Below are positions 9,321 through 18,464 of a stretch of DNA of 64,000 nt, piece by piece. Both the position numbers and the translations under genes were made by a program. Under the pieces are notes generated by a model. The model had not been told where the DNA came from. It saw only the letters and a program-made list of their open reading frames with translations, and did no database searches. Origin of the DNA: CBDFGT01 sp965247225 (GTDB taxonomy: Bacteria; Pseudomonadota; Alphaproteobacteria; Rhizobiales; Rhizobiaceae); the NCBI GenBank assembly GCA_965247225.1, contig CBDFGT010000009.1, forward strand, positions 248,001 to 312,000, written 5' to 3'. Every line of letters begins with the position of its first letter. Position 1 is the stretch's first letter.

Positions 9321-9782
9321 TCAGACGCCTGTTGAGCCGAACCCGCCGGTGCCTCTGGTCGTGTCGCTGACGGCTGATTTTTCGCGCAGGGGCAATTGTG
9401 TCACCGGCGCAATCACCATCTGCGCAATGCGCATGCCGCGCTCAACCACAAAGGCATCAGCGCCATGATTGATCAGCAAGACCTTGACCTCGCCGCGATA
9501 GTCGCTGTCAATGGTGCCGGGCGTGTTGAGGCAGGTAATGCCATTCTTGAAGGCAAGGCCGGAGCGCGGACGGACCTGCGCCTCAAACCCGTGCGGAATC
9601 TCGAAAATCAGTCCGGTCGGCACCAGCGCGCGCTGTCCCGGTTCCAGGATCATGGCTGCGTCTGCGGCCACGGCGGCGCGCAGGTCCATGCCGGCGGCCC
9701 CGTCCGTCTCATAGGCGGGCAGGGCAAGGTCAGCGCCGTGTGCCAGGCGAACAAGGCCGATATGCGGTATTTCAGGTGTCAT
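9321..9782 (-). CDS. dut: dUTP diphosphatase (dUTPase)
   Basis: A 153-residue trimeric dUTPase with all five motifs visible: GAAGMDLRA, PRSGLAFKNGI, NTPGTIDSDYRGE, RGMRIAQMVIAPV and the glycine-rich C-terminal arm RGTGGFGSTG. It hydrolyses dUTP to dUMP, keeping uracil out of DNA and feeding thymidylate synthesis. The reading frame stays open about 340 bases upstream, but the ATG at 9782 is preceded by GGGGAAG and gives the normal family length. It begins a dut-GNAT-lysE operon and is divergent from prfC. Confidence 0.97.
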   Translation of the reverse strand: MTPEIPHIGLVRLAHGADLALPAYETDGAAGMDLRAAVAADAAMILEPGQRALVPTGLIFEIPHGFEAQVRPRSGLAFKNGITCLNTPGTIDSDYRGEVKVLLINHGADAFVVERGMRIAQMVIAPVTQLPLREKSAVSDTTRGTGGFGSTGV

Positions 9783-9870
9783 TGCGCGCTTCTTCCCCTT
9801 TGAGAACCAGTCCCAATTGCATCCTGCCGTTCGAGCAGATATAGGGCGCGCATTCAACAGGATTTTTGTC

Positions 9871-11454
9871 ATGGCCGAAAGTTTGAAAGAGGCGGTTTCC
9901 CGCCGCCGAACATTTGCGATCATCTCGCACCCGGATGCCGGTAAAACCACGCTGACAGAAAAACTGCTGCTCTTTGGGGGTGCCATCCAGCTTGCCGGTG
10001 AAGTCAAGGCCAAGAAAGACCGCATCCAGACCCGGTCGGACTGGATGAAGATTGAACGCGAGCGCGGCATTTCGGTTGTGACTTCGGTGATGACCTTTGA
10101 ATATGGCGACAATGTTTTCAATCTGCTCGATACGCCGGGCCATGAAGACTTTGCCGATGATACCTATCGCACGCTGACGGCAGTTGATGCCGCCGTGATG
10201 GTGATTGATGCGGCCAAGGGTATCGAACCACGCACGCTGAAACTGTTCGAGGTCTGCCGCCTGCGCGATATTCCCATCATCACCTTTGTCAACAAGATGG
10301 ACCGTGAAAGCCGCGATCCTTTTGAAATCCTTGATGAGGTCGAGCAGAAACTGGCGCTGGACTGCGCACCCGTCACCTGGCCGATCGGTCGCTCGAAAAG
10401 CTTTTGCGGCACCTATCATCTGGCCCGCAATGAAGTGCGCACCAATGACACGCAGGAACAGACCACACCGGTTTCCGGACCGGAGGCTGTTGCCGACAAG
10501 CTGCCGGAAAACGAGCGCCAGCATTTTATCGATGAAACATCGCTGGCGATTGATGCCTGCAAGCCGTTTGACCGTGAATCTTTCCTCGAAGGCCATTTGA
10601 CACCGGTTTTCTTCGGTTCGGCCCTGCGCAATTATGGCGTGCGCGATCTGATCAATGCGCTGGGCGAATTTGCCCCGCCGCCGCGTGCCCAGGTCGCCGA
10701 TATCCGCACGGTGGAAGCCACGGACGAAAAGATGACGGCTTTCGTGTTCAAGATCCAGGCCAATATGGACCCGAACCATCGTGACCGTATCGCCTTTGTC
10801 CGTGTCTGCTCTGGCAAGCTGGAGCGCGGCATGAAGGCGCGGCTGGCGCGCACCGGCAAGCCCATGGGCCTGTCAGCGCCGCAATTCTTCTTTGCCTCGC
10901 AGCGCCAGCTGGCTGATACCGCCTATGCGGGTGATGTTGTCGGCATTCCGAACCATGGCACGCTGCGTATCGGGGATACGCTGACGGAAGGCGAGCCGCT
11001 GGTATTTCAGGGCGTCCCGAACTTTGCACCTGAAATTCTGCGCCGGGTGCGCCTGCAGGATGCCATGAAGGCCAAGAAGCTGAAGGACGCCCTTCAGCAG
11101 ATGGCGGAGGAAGGCGTGGTGCAGCTGTTCTCACCCGAAGACGGATCTCCCGCCATTGTCGGCGTTGTCGGTGCCTTGCAGCTCGATGTGCTGAAGGAAC
11201 GGCTGTCCTCGGAATATGGCCTGCCGGTGGAATTTGAAATGTCGCGGTTCTCGGTCTGCCGCTGGATTTCGTCCGCTGAGCCAGGCGAGCTGGATCGTTT
11301 CATCACCGCCCGTCGTGGCGATATTGCCCGCGATCTGGACGGCGATCCGGTATTTCTGGCGCAGGACGGTTTCTCGCTGAATTATGAGGGCGAACGCTGG
11401 AAGGCCATCAAGATGATCGCCATCAAGGAATATCACGTCGGCAAGGCGGCGTGA
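9871..11454 (+). CDS. prfC: Peptide chain release factor 3
   Basis: A 527-residue translational GTPase. G1 is SHPDAGKTTLTEK at residues 19-31, G3 is DTPGHEDFADDTYRTLTAVD, and G4 is VNKMDRESRDPFEIL. The RF3-specific region around FFGSALRNYGVRDLI and the C-terminal domains follow. It recycles RF1/RF2 from the ribosome after peptide release. The ORF is open upstream, but the MAESLKEAVSRRRTFAIISH start at 9871 matches the family. It ends 21 bases from the convergent ubiB. Confidence 0.97.
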   Translation: MAESLKEAVSRRRTFAIISHPDAGKTTLTEKLLLFGGAIQLAGEVKAKKDRIQTRSDWMKIERERGISVVTSVMTFEYGDNVFNLLDTPGHEDFADDTYRTLTAVDAAVMVIDAAKGIEPRTLKLFEVCRLRDIPIITFVNKMDRESRDPFEILDEVEQKLALDCAPVTWPIGRSKSFCGTYHLARNEVRTNDTQEQTTPVSGPEAVADKLPENERQHFIDETSLAIDACKPFDRESFLEGHLTPVFFGSALRNYGVRDLINALGEFAPPPRAQVADIRTVEATDEKMTAFVFKIQANMDPNHRDRIAFVRVCSGKLERGMKARLARTGKPMGLSAPQFFFASQRQLADTAYAGDVVGIPNHGTLRIGDTLTEGEPLVFQGVPNFAPEILRRVRLQDAMKAKKLKDALQQMAEEGVVQLFSPEDGSPAIVGVVGALQLDVLKERLSSEYGLPVEFEMSRFSVCRWISSAEPGELDRFITARRGDIARDLDGDPVFLAQDGFSLNYEGERWKAIKMIAIKEYHVGKAA

Positions 11455-11475
11455 TTTTCTGCCGGAAAGCAAAGC

Positions 11476-13050
11476 TCAGCTGATCATCCAGGCAACATAG
11501 ACCAGCGTTGCGGCTATCACCCAGAGCGCCAGTCGCCCGGAGCGGGAATGGCGGGCTTCCGAGCGGCCTATGGCCTCTGCTGTTTCCGTATCAAACCGGA
11601 AACCGTTACGGGCCATTTCACTCAGGTCTTGCGAGAGTTTTTCCGTCCTGGCGGCAATCTCCGGGGCAGCTTCTGCCAGTTTCAGTGCAGCGGCCAATCC
11701 GTCGCGCACATCCGCAACAATGCGCTTTGGCCCCAGATTGTCACGGATCCAGCTTTCCACCACAGGTTCGGAGGCTTTCCACATGTTGAATTTGGGGTTC
11801 AGCGTGCGTGAAACCCCTTCCACCACCACCATGGTCTTTTGCAGCATCACGAGTTCGCTGCGGGTTTCCATGTCAAAAAGTTCGGTCACTTCAAACAGCA
11901 ATGTCAAAAGCTTGGCCATGGAAATGGTTTCTGCCGGCTGCCCGTGGATCGGCTCGCCGATGGCGCGGATGGCCTGGGCAAAACTCGCCACATTATGGCG
12001 TTGCGGCACATAGCCTGCCTCGAAATGCACTTCGGCCACCCGCAGATAATTGCGGGTGATAAAGCCGTAGAGAATTTCGGCCAGAAAGCGGCGCTCCTTT
12101 TTGCCCAGCCGGGCGGTGATGCCGAGATCGACAGCAACGATCATGCCGTCAGGATCCACAAACAGATTGCCCTGGTGCATGTCGGCGTGGAAAAACCCGT
12201 CGCGCAAGGTGTGCCTCAGGAAAGACTGGATCAATGTATCCGCCAGCGCATCCAGATCATGACCGGCGGCTTTCAGTCCGGCAATGTCCGACATTTTGAT
12301 ACCATCGATCCATTCCATGGTAATGACATCGCGGCCGGTGCGTTCCCAGTCCACTTCAGGTACCCGGAACCCGGGATCGGCGGCGGTATTTTGCGCCAGT
12401 TCGGACAGGGCGGCTGCTTCCAGCCGCAGATCCATCTCGATTTTAGTGGTCTGTTCCAGCGTACGGGTGATGTCAACAGGCCGCAGGCGGCGCGTGGCTG
12501 GCAGAAAGCGTTCCTGCAGGCGGGCGGCCACATACATGGCTTCCAGGTCATGGGCAAAGCGCTGGCGCACGCCGGGACGGATCACCTTGACCGCAACCTT
12601 GCGTTCTGCCCCCGCTTCGTCAATCATCGCCGGATGAACCTGGGCAATGGAGGCTGCGGCAATCGGTGCTTCCAGCCGTGTATAAAGGTCCGTCACCTTG
12701 CGTCCAAGCGATCCTTCGATGGTGGTTACAGCCTGATCGAAGGGAAATGTGGCCATGCGGTCCTGCAGCAGGGCGAGATCGGCAGAAAACTCCGTCCCCA
12801 CCACATCGGGCCGTGTGGCCAGAAACTGTCCAATTTTTACGTAAGATGGTCCAAGACGTTCCACAGCCTTTGCCAGACGGTCAGAGCGCTGCAGGTCACG
12901 TGTCCGGTTTCGGGCAAAAAATCCGGCAACAGCCTGCCCGAACCGCATCAAGGGTTGCATATCCTCGGACGGCAAGGCGGAAACCACGCCTTCACGCACC
13001 AGAACCCAACCAACCCGCACAAGGCGGACATAAGCGCCGACTGTGCTCAT
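11476..13050 (-). CDS. ubiB: Ubiquinone biosynthesis regulatory kinase-like protein UbiB
   Basis: A 524-residue ADCK/ABC1 family protein. It shows the family KxGQ motif (SYVKIGQFLATRPD), an Ala-rich nucleotide loop in place of the Gly-rich loop (EAPIAAASIAQVHPA), VAVKVIRPGV, HADMHQGNLFV and VDLGITARLG. A C-terminal transmembrane helix (LALWVIAATLVYVAWM) is visible. UbiB is an atypical ATPase needed for coenzyme Q synthesis at the membrane. The ATG at 13050 lies 5 bases after the ubiE stop codon, so ubiE-ubiB form an operon, as in most alphaproteobacteria. Confidence 0.95.
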   Translation of the reverse strand: MSTVGAYVRLVRVGWVLVREGVVSALPSEDMQPLMRFGQAVAGFFARNRTRDLQRSDRLAKAVERLGPSYVKIGQFLATRPDVVGTEFSADLALLQDRMATFPFDQAVTTIEGSLGRKVTDLYTRLEAPIAAASIAQVHPAMIDEAGAERKVAVKVIRPGVRQRFAHDLEAMYVAARLQERFLPATRRLRPVDITRTLEQTTKIEMDLRLEAAALSELAQNTAADPGFRVPEVDWERTGRDVITMEWIDGIKMSDIAGLKAAGHDLDALADTLIQSFLRHTLRDGFFHADMHQGNLFVDPDGMIVAVDLGITARLGKKERRFLAEILYGFITRNYLRVAEVHFEAGYVPQRHNVASFAQAIRAIGEPIHGQPAETISMAKLLTLLFEVTELFDMETRSELVMLQKTMVVVEGVSRTLNPKFNMWKASEPVVESWIRDNLGPKRIVADVRDGLAAALKLAEAAPEIAARTEKLSQDLSEMARNGFRFDTETAEAIGRSEARHSRSGRLALWVIAATLVYVAWMIS

Positions 13051-13055
13051 CCGGG

Positions 13056-13832
13056 TTACAGCTTCCAGCCGGAATGCAGGGCGGCAATGCCACCGGAATA
13101 GTTGGTGAACTGCACGCGCGAAAATCCGGCACCGGTTATCATCGCGGCAAAATCCGTCTGGTTTGGAAATTTGCGGATCGATTCCACCAGATACTGATAG
13201 GGTTCCGCATCGCCGGTAATCATCTTGCCAAATTGCGGGATCGCATTGAAGGACCATGCATCATAGACCTTGTCGAGAAGCGGCATTTCCACTTCCGAAA
13301 ATTCCAGTACCAGCAATCGTCCGCCCCGTTTGAGAACCCGGAAAGCTTCCTTCAGCGCCACGTCAATGCGCGGCACATTGCGAATGCCGAAAGCAATTGT
13401 ATAGGCGTCAAAAATGGCGGCCTCGAAAGGCAGTTCCTCGGCATTGGCCTCCACAAAGGTCAGATTGGGCGAAAGCCCCTTCTTTTCCGCCCGTTCGGCG
13501 CCCACAGCCAGCATCGAGCCGTTGATATCCAGAACCGTGGCCTGTGCAAGACGGCCTGAAGCCTCGACAATGCGGAAGGCAATGTCGCCGGTGCCACCGG
13601 CCACGTCCAGAACCCTGTAGCCGGAATCCCTGCGCGGGTTGAGGGCTGCGATCATCGCATCCTTCCACACGCGGTGCAAACCGGCCGACATCACGTCATT
13701 CATCATGTCATAGCGCCTGGCAACCTTGTGAAACACATCATTGACCAGTGCCTGCTTTTCGCCTTCGGCCACGTCGCGAAACCCGTAGGATGTTTCCATG
13801 CCACCGTGGGCGGATGTGCGGCTTTGAACCAT
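13056..13832 (-). CDS. ubiE: Demethylmenaquinone/ubiquinone C-methyltransferase UbiE
   Basis: A 258-residue class I SAM methyltransferase. Motifs: YGFRDVAEGEKQALVNDVFH, YDMMNDVMSAGLHRVWKD, SAM motif I VLDVAGGTGDIAFRI, FGIRNVPRIDVALKEAFRVL and GGRLLVLEFSEV, all typical of UbiE. It C-methylates the 2-polyprenyl-6-methoxybenzoquinol ring in ubiquinone synthesis. The start MVQSRTSAHGGMETSYGF was chosen over the longer ORF because GGAG lies just upstream and rhizobial homologues begin similarly. First gene of the ubiE-ubiB operon, divergent from mutM. Confidence 0.96.
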   Translation of the reverse strand: MVQSRTSAHGGMETSYGFRDVAEGEKQALVNDVFHKVARRYDMMNDVMSAGLHRVWKDAMIAALNPRRDSGYRVLDVAGGTGDIAFRIVEASGRLAQATVLDINGSMLAVGAERAEKKGLSPNLTFVEANAEELPFEAAIFDAYTIAFGIRNVPRIDVALKEAFRVLKRGGRLLVLEFSEVEMPLLDKVYDAWSFNAIPQFGKMITGDAEPYQYLVESIRKFPNQTDFAAMITGAGFSRVQFTNYSGGIAALHSGWKL

Positions 13833-13967
13833 GATGTACTCCAAATCCCTGTTACCTGACCTGTCATTCCACATTCAGGACCACCATAGCGAAACACAGA
13901 CAAACACGCTATCTCTGTTGGCTCTATAGAGCAATTAAGCCGCAGGGGAAACAGGAGAGGATACAGA

Positions 13968-14873
13968 ATGCCGGAATTGCCGGAAGTCGAAACGGTCAAA
14001 AGAGGACTGGCCCCGGTTATGGAAGGCGCCAGAATTGCCCGCCTTGAACTGCGCCGCAAAGACCTGCGCTTTCCTTTTCCTGATAATTTCGCCGCAGAGG
14101 TCGAAGGGCGGCATATCGTTGCCCTGTCGCGCCGCGCCAAATATCTGCTCATCGAACTCGACAATGACCGCATTGTCATGGCCCATCTTGGCATGTCAGG
14201 CTCGTTCCGCATCATGGACGGTCAGGAGACGGACATGCCGGGTCATTTTCACCACGCGCGCAACAAGGAAGGCAAGCATGATCACGTGATTTTCCATCTG
14301 GAGCGCAATGACGCCTGCGGACCAGGACATGTGCGGGTGGTCTATAACGATCCCCGGCGCTTCGGCTTTATGGCCATGACCTGGCGCAACGCGATGGCAC
14401 ATGAGGCATTCCTGAAAGACCTTGGCCCGGAGCCAACCGGCAACAGTCTGCATTCCGCCTATCTGGCGGGGATGTTCAAAAACAGGAACCAGCCGCTGAA
14501 AACCGCCTTGCTGGACCAGAAGAATATTGCCGGTCTGGGCAATATCTATGTCTGCGAAGCCCTGTTTCGCGCCGGCCTCTCACCGGAGCGGCCTGCGGGC
14601 CGTCTGGTCTGCCTGGATGGAAGCGCAAGGCCCGAACTGGAAACGCTCGTATCTGCCATCCGCGAAGTGATTGCCGATGCCATTGCCGCGGGCGGATCTT
14701 CGCTGCGCGATCATATCCGGACGGACGGATCCCTGGGCTATTTCCAGCATTCCTTTATGGTCTATGACAGGGAGGGGGAGATCTGCACGAAGGCCTCCTG
14801 CGGCGCTGTGATAGGGCGTATCGTGCAGGCGGGCAGGTCTACATTTTTCTGTCCGCAATGCCAGAAATGCTGA
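13968..14873 (+). CDS. mutM: Formamidopyrimidine-DNA glycosylase
   Basis: A 301-residue Fpg/MutM enzyme. It starts MPELPEVETVKRGL, where the proline exposed after Met removal is the catalytic nucleophile and the following glutamate assists. LLDQKNIAGLGNIYVCEALF is the helix-two-turn-helix, and the protein ends in a C-terminal zinc finger of C-x4-C and C-x2-C type (CTKASC ... CPQC). It removes 8-oxoguanine and formamidopyrimidines and nicks the abasic site. An acidic-rich insert near residues 80-100 (DGQETDMPG) is common in alphaproteobacterial members. It is followed on the same strand by rpsT. Confidence 0.97.
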   Translation: MPELPEVETVKRGLAPVMEGARIARLELRRKDLRFPFPDNFAAEVEGRHIVALSRRAKYLLIELDNDRIVMAHLGMSGSFRIMDGQETDMPGHFHHARNKEGKHDHVIFHLERNDACGPGHVRVVYNDPRRFGFMAMTWRNAMAHEAFLKDLGPEPTGNSLHSAYLAGMFKNRNQPLKTALLDQKNIAGLGNIYVCEALFRAGLSPERPAGRLVCLDGSARPELETLVSAIREVIADAIAAGGSSLRDHIRTDGSLGYFQHSFMVYDREGEICTKASCGAVIGRIVQAGRSTFFCPQCQKC

Positions 14874-15079
14874 CGCTATGGCTTGCCTGCGGGAATCTCC
14901 TTCAGTTTGCAGAATCCGCGTTGACTGTGTGCCGCTTTCCCGCTATACGCCGCCCACAGTTTGAAAAGCCTTTCACAGGTTTTTCACCCATGATCCCAAA
15001 ATGACCGGACAAAAATGTCGCAAGACACGTGTCTGGCATGAATGGGTTGGATTAGTGAATTTTTGAAAAAGAGGCAGAA

Positions 15080-15346
15080 ATGGCCAATACAACTTCGGCG
15101 AAAAAAGCGACACGCAAAATTGAACGCCGCACAGCAGTTAACAAGGCTCGTCGTTCGCGCGTTCGCGGTTTCCTTCGCAAGGTTGAAGAAGCAATTGCAT
15201 CGGGCGACAAGGCAGCAGCAACAGCCGCCTTCCAGGCAGCGCAGCCGGAATTGATGCGCGCTGCATCGAAGGGCGTTGTTCATGCCAACACGGCATCACG
15301 CAAAGTGTCTCGCCTGGCGAGCCGCGTGAAGGCTCTGCAGGCCTGA
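15080..15346 (+). CDS. rpsT: 30S ribosomal protein S20
   Basis: An 88-residue basic protein, MANTTSAKKATRKIERRTAV, with the expected helical Lys/Arg-rich composition and the alanine-rich second half GDKAAATAAFQAAQPELM. It binds the 5' domain of 16S rRNA early in 30S assembly. AGAGG lies about 10 bases upstream. The gene stands alone with an intrinsic terminator about 30 bases downstream. Confidence 0.98.
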   Translation: MANTTSAKKATRKIERRTAVNKARRSRVRGFLRKVEEAIASGDKAAATAAFQAAQPELMRAASKGVVHANTASRKVSRLASRVKALQA

Positions 15347-15375
15347 TACTTCGCAATATGGCTTGAAAATGCATT

Positions 15376-15399
15376 GCCCGGTCATTGACCGGGCTTTTT
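15376..15399 (+). terminator. Intrinsic terminator of rpsT
   Basis: Perfect 8-base stem GCCCGGTC (15376-15383) and GACCGGGC (15387-15394) with a 3-base loop, followed by TTTTT. Confidence 0.9.
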
Positions 15400-16228
15400 G
15401 CGTTGGCCTCAAGTCTCCTGTATAGCCTGATATCGATCGCCGCATTCATATTCATGATGACATATAAGTGACGATGAAATGACAAATATTATCTTTTAAA
15501 AACAATATGATACAAGAGGTTCATCAGGAATTGCCTGTAGAGTGCAGGCGATGGATCGCCAAACAGGCTGTCAACAAAAAAATAATTCTGTGCGTGATTT
15601 GCGTTGGATTGGTTACCGGAATTCTAAAGCCGTTGATTCAAAAGCGATTCTTTTTTGGAGCTGTTTTTGCGACCGTTTTCGACGTCGAAGTCAATGCCAA
15701 TCTCTTAAGATTGCGTAAATATCGTGATTGATCTTGGGATAAGTTCCTGTCTAAATGCCTGTCAACGGAGCGCAGACAGGATCTGCAGAAGCGACGAAAT
15801 ACATCCCTTTCGGGTTATATTTTTTCAATTCAGCATTCGTTGCAGGCCTTTTCTGACCTGTTTCTCAATATAAAAGACATGACGGGGCGCGGCTTTGGCT
15901 GGCGGCGCAGCGGACAGTCTATGTGTATGGTAACGTGTTGTGTGTTCAGGAGTATGCGCTTTGTGAGGTGAGCAGGATGTGGTTCCGGCTGAAGCCGGAA
16001 TAGTGGAGATGCAGCAGGTGGTGACGCTGGTTTCGGGGAATTGGCGCTACGGGCTTGAAGGGGCAAAGGGTGCGAGAGCACCCGTTCAGGCACGCGATCA
16101 GGATATCCTTTGAGGGGATGCCGGATTTCATCCGCTGGCCGGATCTTTTGGAGCCGGACATGTAATATATAGTGGTCATTTTTGGCTTGTCCGAAACTGA
16201 CTGGAAGAATTTCTGGAGAGGCGGCGCA
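15400..16228 (+). promoter_or_regulatory. Long dnaA upstream region with small hairpins; no convincing gene
   Basis: About 830 bases without a supported gene. A 74-codon ORF at 15507-15731 exists, but its sequence resembles no family I know and the region is A/T-rich and intergenic in character. Nearer dnaA there are perfect short hairpins: TTCCGGCT/AGCCGGAA at 15983-16000 and GGGTGC/GCACCC at 16068-16083. Together these could be a structured leader. No match to the DnaA box consensus TTATNCACA was found by eye, so I do not call a replication origin here. A promoter for dnaA must lie within this region, but I cannot place it. Confidence 0.4.
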
Positions 16229-17779
16229 ATGCATACGATGAATACTACAGGCAATGGTCCGGGCAACGGGGACCAGCCATTGCAGGTTGTGGCCAGTTTT
16301 TCCTCCCAAGGAGCTGGAGACAAGACCGAAATGAACAACAATGCGATTTTCGACCGGTTCAGTGCCCGTTTGAAAGCGAAGGTAGGCATGGATGTCTACA
16401 CAAGCTGGTTTGGGCGGTTGAAGCTGCATTCCGTTTCCAAGAGCGTTGTACGCCTGTCTGTTCCGACGACATTCCTCAAGTCGTGGATCAACAATCGCTA
16501 TATCGATCTGATTACCGCAATGCTGCAGGAGGAAGACAGCGAGATCCTGAAGGTGGAAATCGTTGTGCGCACGGCGACACGCGGTGGCCGCACACCCTCG
16601 CTTGATGAAGCCCTTGTTGCAGGCGAGCCGGCGGTTTCGGCCCAGGCTGCGAAGCGACCATCGGTCCAGTCGGTGTCCCAGGCGATCTCTTCGGCAACAC
16701 CCCATATGCAGCGTCCGCAATCTGCGGCCACGCCGCTGTTCGGTTCACCGCTCGACAGCCGCTATACGTTTGAAACCTTTGTCGAGGGTTCGTCCAACCG
16801 CGTTGCCCTTGCGGCCGCCAAAACCATTGCCGAAGCCGGTCCAGGTGCCGTTCGCTTCAATCCTCTTTTTATTCATTCCTCTGTTGGTCTGGGCAAAACC
16901 CATTTGTTGCAGGCCATTGCATCCGCTGCCATCCAGAGCCAGCGCCAGCCGCGGGTTGTCTATCTGACAGCCGAATATTTCATGTGGCGTTTTGCAACAG
17001 CCATCCGGGACAATGATGCCCTGTCCCTGAAAGAAACATTGCGCAATATTGATCTTCTGGTGATCGATGACATGCAGTTCCTGCAGGGAAAATCCATCCA
17101 GCACGAATTCTGCCATTTGCTCAACATGCTGCTCGACAGCGCCAGGCAGGTTGTTGTGGCAGCAGACCGCGCACCATGGGAGCTGGAATCGCTGGACCCG
17201 CGTGTGCGCTCACGCCTTCAGGGCGGCGTTGCCATCGAAATGGATGCGCCGGATTATGAAATGCGTCTGGATATTTTGAAAATGCGTCTGGAAGCTGCCC
17301 GTCTGGAAGATCCGTCGCTGGATATTCCGCTGGACATTCTCACCCATGTGGCAAAAAACATCACAGCCTCCGGCCGTGAGCTGGAAGGTGCATTCAACCA
17401 GCTGATTTTCCGGCGCTCCTTTGAACCGAACCTGACGATGGACCGTGTGGATGAGCTTCTGGCGCATCTGGTAGGTGCTGGTGAGCCAAAGCGCGTGCGG
17501 ATTGAAGACATCCAGCGCGTGGTGGCCAAGCATTACAATGTTTCGCGGCAGGAACTGGTGTCAAACCGTCGCACACGGGTTATCGTCAAGCCGCGCCAGA
17601 TCGCCATGTATCTGGCAAAGGCCCTGACCCCGCGGTCATTTCCGGAAATCGGTCGCCGTTTCGGTGGCCGTGACCACACAACCGTGCTGCATGCCGTGCG
17701 CAAGATCGAGGAACTGGTCACAGCGGATACCAAGCTCAGCCACGAAATCGAGCTGCTGAAGCGCCTGATCAACGAATAG
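16229..17779 (+). CDS. dnaA: Chromosomal replication initiator DnaA
   Basis: A 516-residue initiator with the four-domain layout. Domain I is FDRFSARLKAKVGMDVYTSWFGRL. A linker rich in Ala/Ser/Gln follows. The AAA+ domain has Walker A SSVGLGKTHLL, Walker B LLVIDDMQFLQG and DPRVRSRLQGGVAIEM. The C-terminal DNA-binding domain carries the DnaA signature GGRDHTTVLHAVRKIEEL. It unwinds the origin. The ATG at 16229 is chosen because GGAGAGG precedes it; an in-frame upstream codon at 16172 has no such signal. A downstream terminator follows. The N-terminal stretch of about 35 residues before domain I is longer than in E. coli, as often in rhizobia. Confidence 0.97.
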   Translation: MHTMNTTGNGPGNGDQPLQVVASFSSQGAGDKTEMNNNAIFDRFSARLKAKVGMDVYTSWFGRLKLHSVSKSVVRLSVPTTFLKSWINNRYIDLITAMLQEEDSEILKVEIVVRTATRGGRTPSLDEALVAGEPAVSAQAAKRPSVQSVSQAISSATPHMQRPQSAATPLFGSPLDSRYTFETFVEGSSNRVALAAAKTIAEAGPGAVRFNPLFIHSSVGLGKTHLLQAIASAAIQSQRQPRVVYLTAEYFMWRFATAIRDNDALSLKETLRNIDLLVIDDMQFLQGKSIQHEFCHLLNMLLDSARQVVVAADRAPWELESLDPRVRSRLQGGVAIEMDAPDYEMRLDILKMRLEAARLEDPSLDIPLDILTHVAKNITASGRELEGAFNQLIFRRSFEPNLTMDRVDELLAHLVGAGEPKRVRIEDIQRVVAKHYNVSRQELVSNRRTRVIVKPRQIAMYLAKALTPRSFPEIGRRFGGRDHTTVLHAVRKIEELVTADTKLSHEIELLKRLINE

Positions 17780-17803
17780 TCCGCTATGGATGGCTGACAC
17801 TGC

Positions 17804-17835
17804 AACACCCGGCCTTCAAAAAGCCGGGTGTTTTT
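17804..17835 (+). terminator. Intrinsic terminator of dnaA
   Basis: Ten-base stem AACACCCGGC (17804-17813) and GCCGGGTGTT (17823-17832) with a 9-base loop and a T-run that begins inside the right arm. Confidence 0.9.
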
Positions 17836-17872
17836 GTGAAGAACGGCTGCTATCAATGCCAGAGACAATCGC

Positions 17873-18458
17873 ATGGATGAAAGCACGCAACGTTTCTATC
17901 AGGAAAATGCCGCAGCCTATGTTCGCCACAGGCATGTGCCGGATGAAAGACTGCGGGCCTTCCTGAAGCGCTGGCGCAGGAGGCGCAAAAATTTTGGAAC
18001 AGGGGTGCGGAAGCGGTCTGGAAAGCCAGATCATGATGGAGGCAGGTTTTGCAGTCACCCCGACAGACGGTACCACGCAGATGGCGAAAGAGGCCGAAAA
18101 GCGCCTGGGCATTCCCGTGAGAGTGCTGCCCTTTGCAGATCTGGATGAACACGCCCTTTATAACACTATCTGGGCCAATGCCTGCCTTCTGCATGTGCAA
18201 AGGGCTGATCTTGGCTCCATTTTTGACCGGATCAGCATGGCCCTGAAACTTTCCGGACTTTTTGAGGCATCGTTCAAATCCGGCAACAGCGACAGGCGTG
18301 ACCAGTTTGGCCGATACTATAATTACCCCTCCAGGGACGGGCTGCTTGAAAAGCTGAAGGAGCGGGACTGGAATGACATCCGCCTGGAAAGCGGCCTTGG
18401 CAGCGGTTACGACAACCTGGCGACCGAATGGCTCTATGTTCAGTGCCGCAAGAAGTAA
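17873..18458 (+). pseudogene. Class I SAM methyltransferase, split by a frameshift
   Basis: Two overlapping frames together make one methyltransferase of about 194 residues. The first frame starts MDESTQRFYQENAAAYVRHR and runs to FLK. The second, from about 17975 on, reads AKILEQGCGSGLESQIMMEA (SAM motif I GCGSG) and continues to LATEWLYVQCRKK. A single extra base near 17969-17990, just after the FLK codons, explains the break; removing one base restores the phase. The substrate is unknown. It lies between the dnaA terminator and the convergent hemW. This may be a sequencing error rather than a dead gene, since four other genes in the window have similar one-base breaks. Confidence 0.75.
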
Positions 18459-18464
18459 TGCGGA

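Noticed and set aside
11839..13101. 420-codon ORF antisense to ubiB.
   Set aside because: It mirrors the ubiB coding sequence and extends into the end of ubiE; it is a shadow.
15507..15731. 74-codon plus-strand ORF between rpsT and dnaA.
   Set aside because: No family resemblance, no clear ribosome-binding site, and composition like the surrounding A/T-rich intergenic DNA.
15347..16228. Possible chromosomal origin next to dnaA.
   Set aside because: No cluster of TTATNCACA boxes was found on either strand by eye, and the chromosomal origin in many Rhizobiales lies elsewhere.
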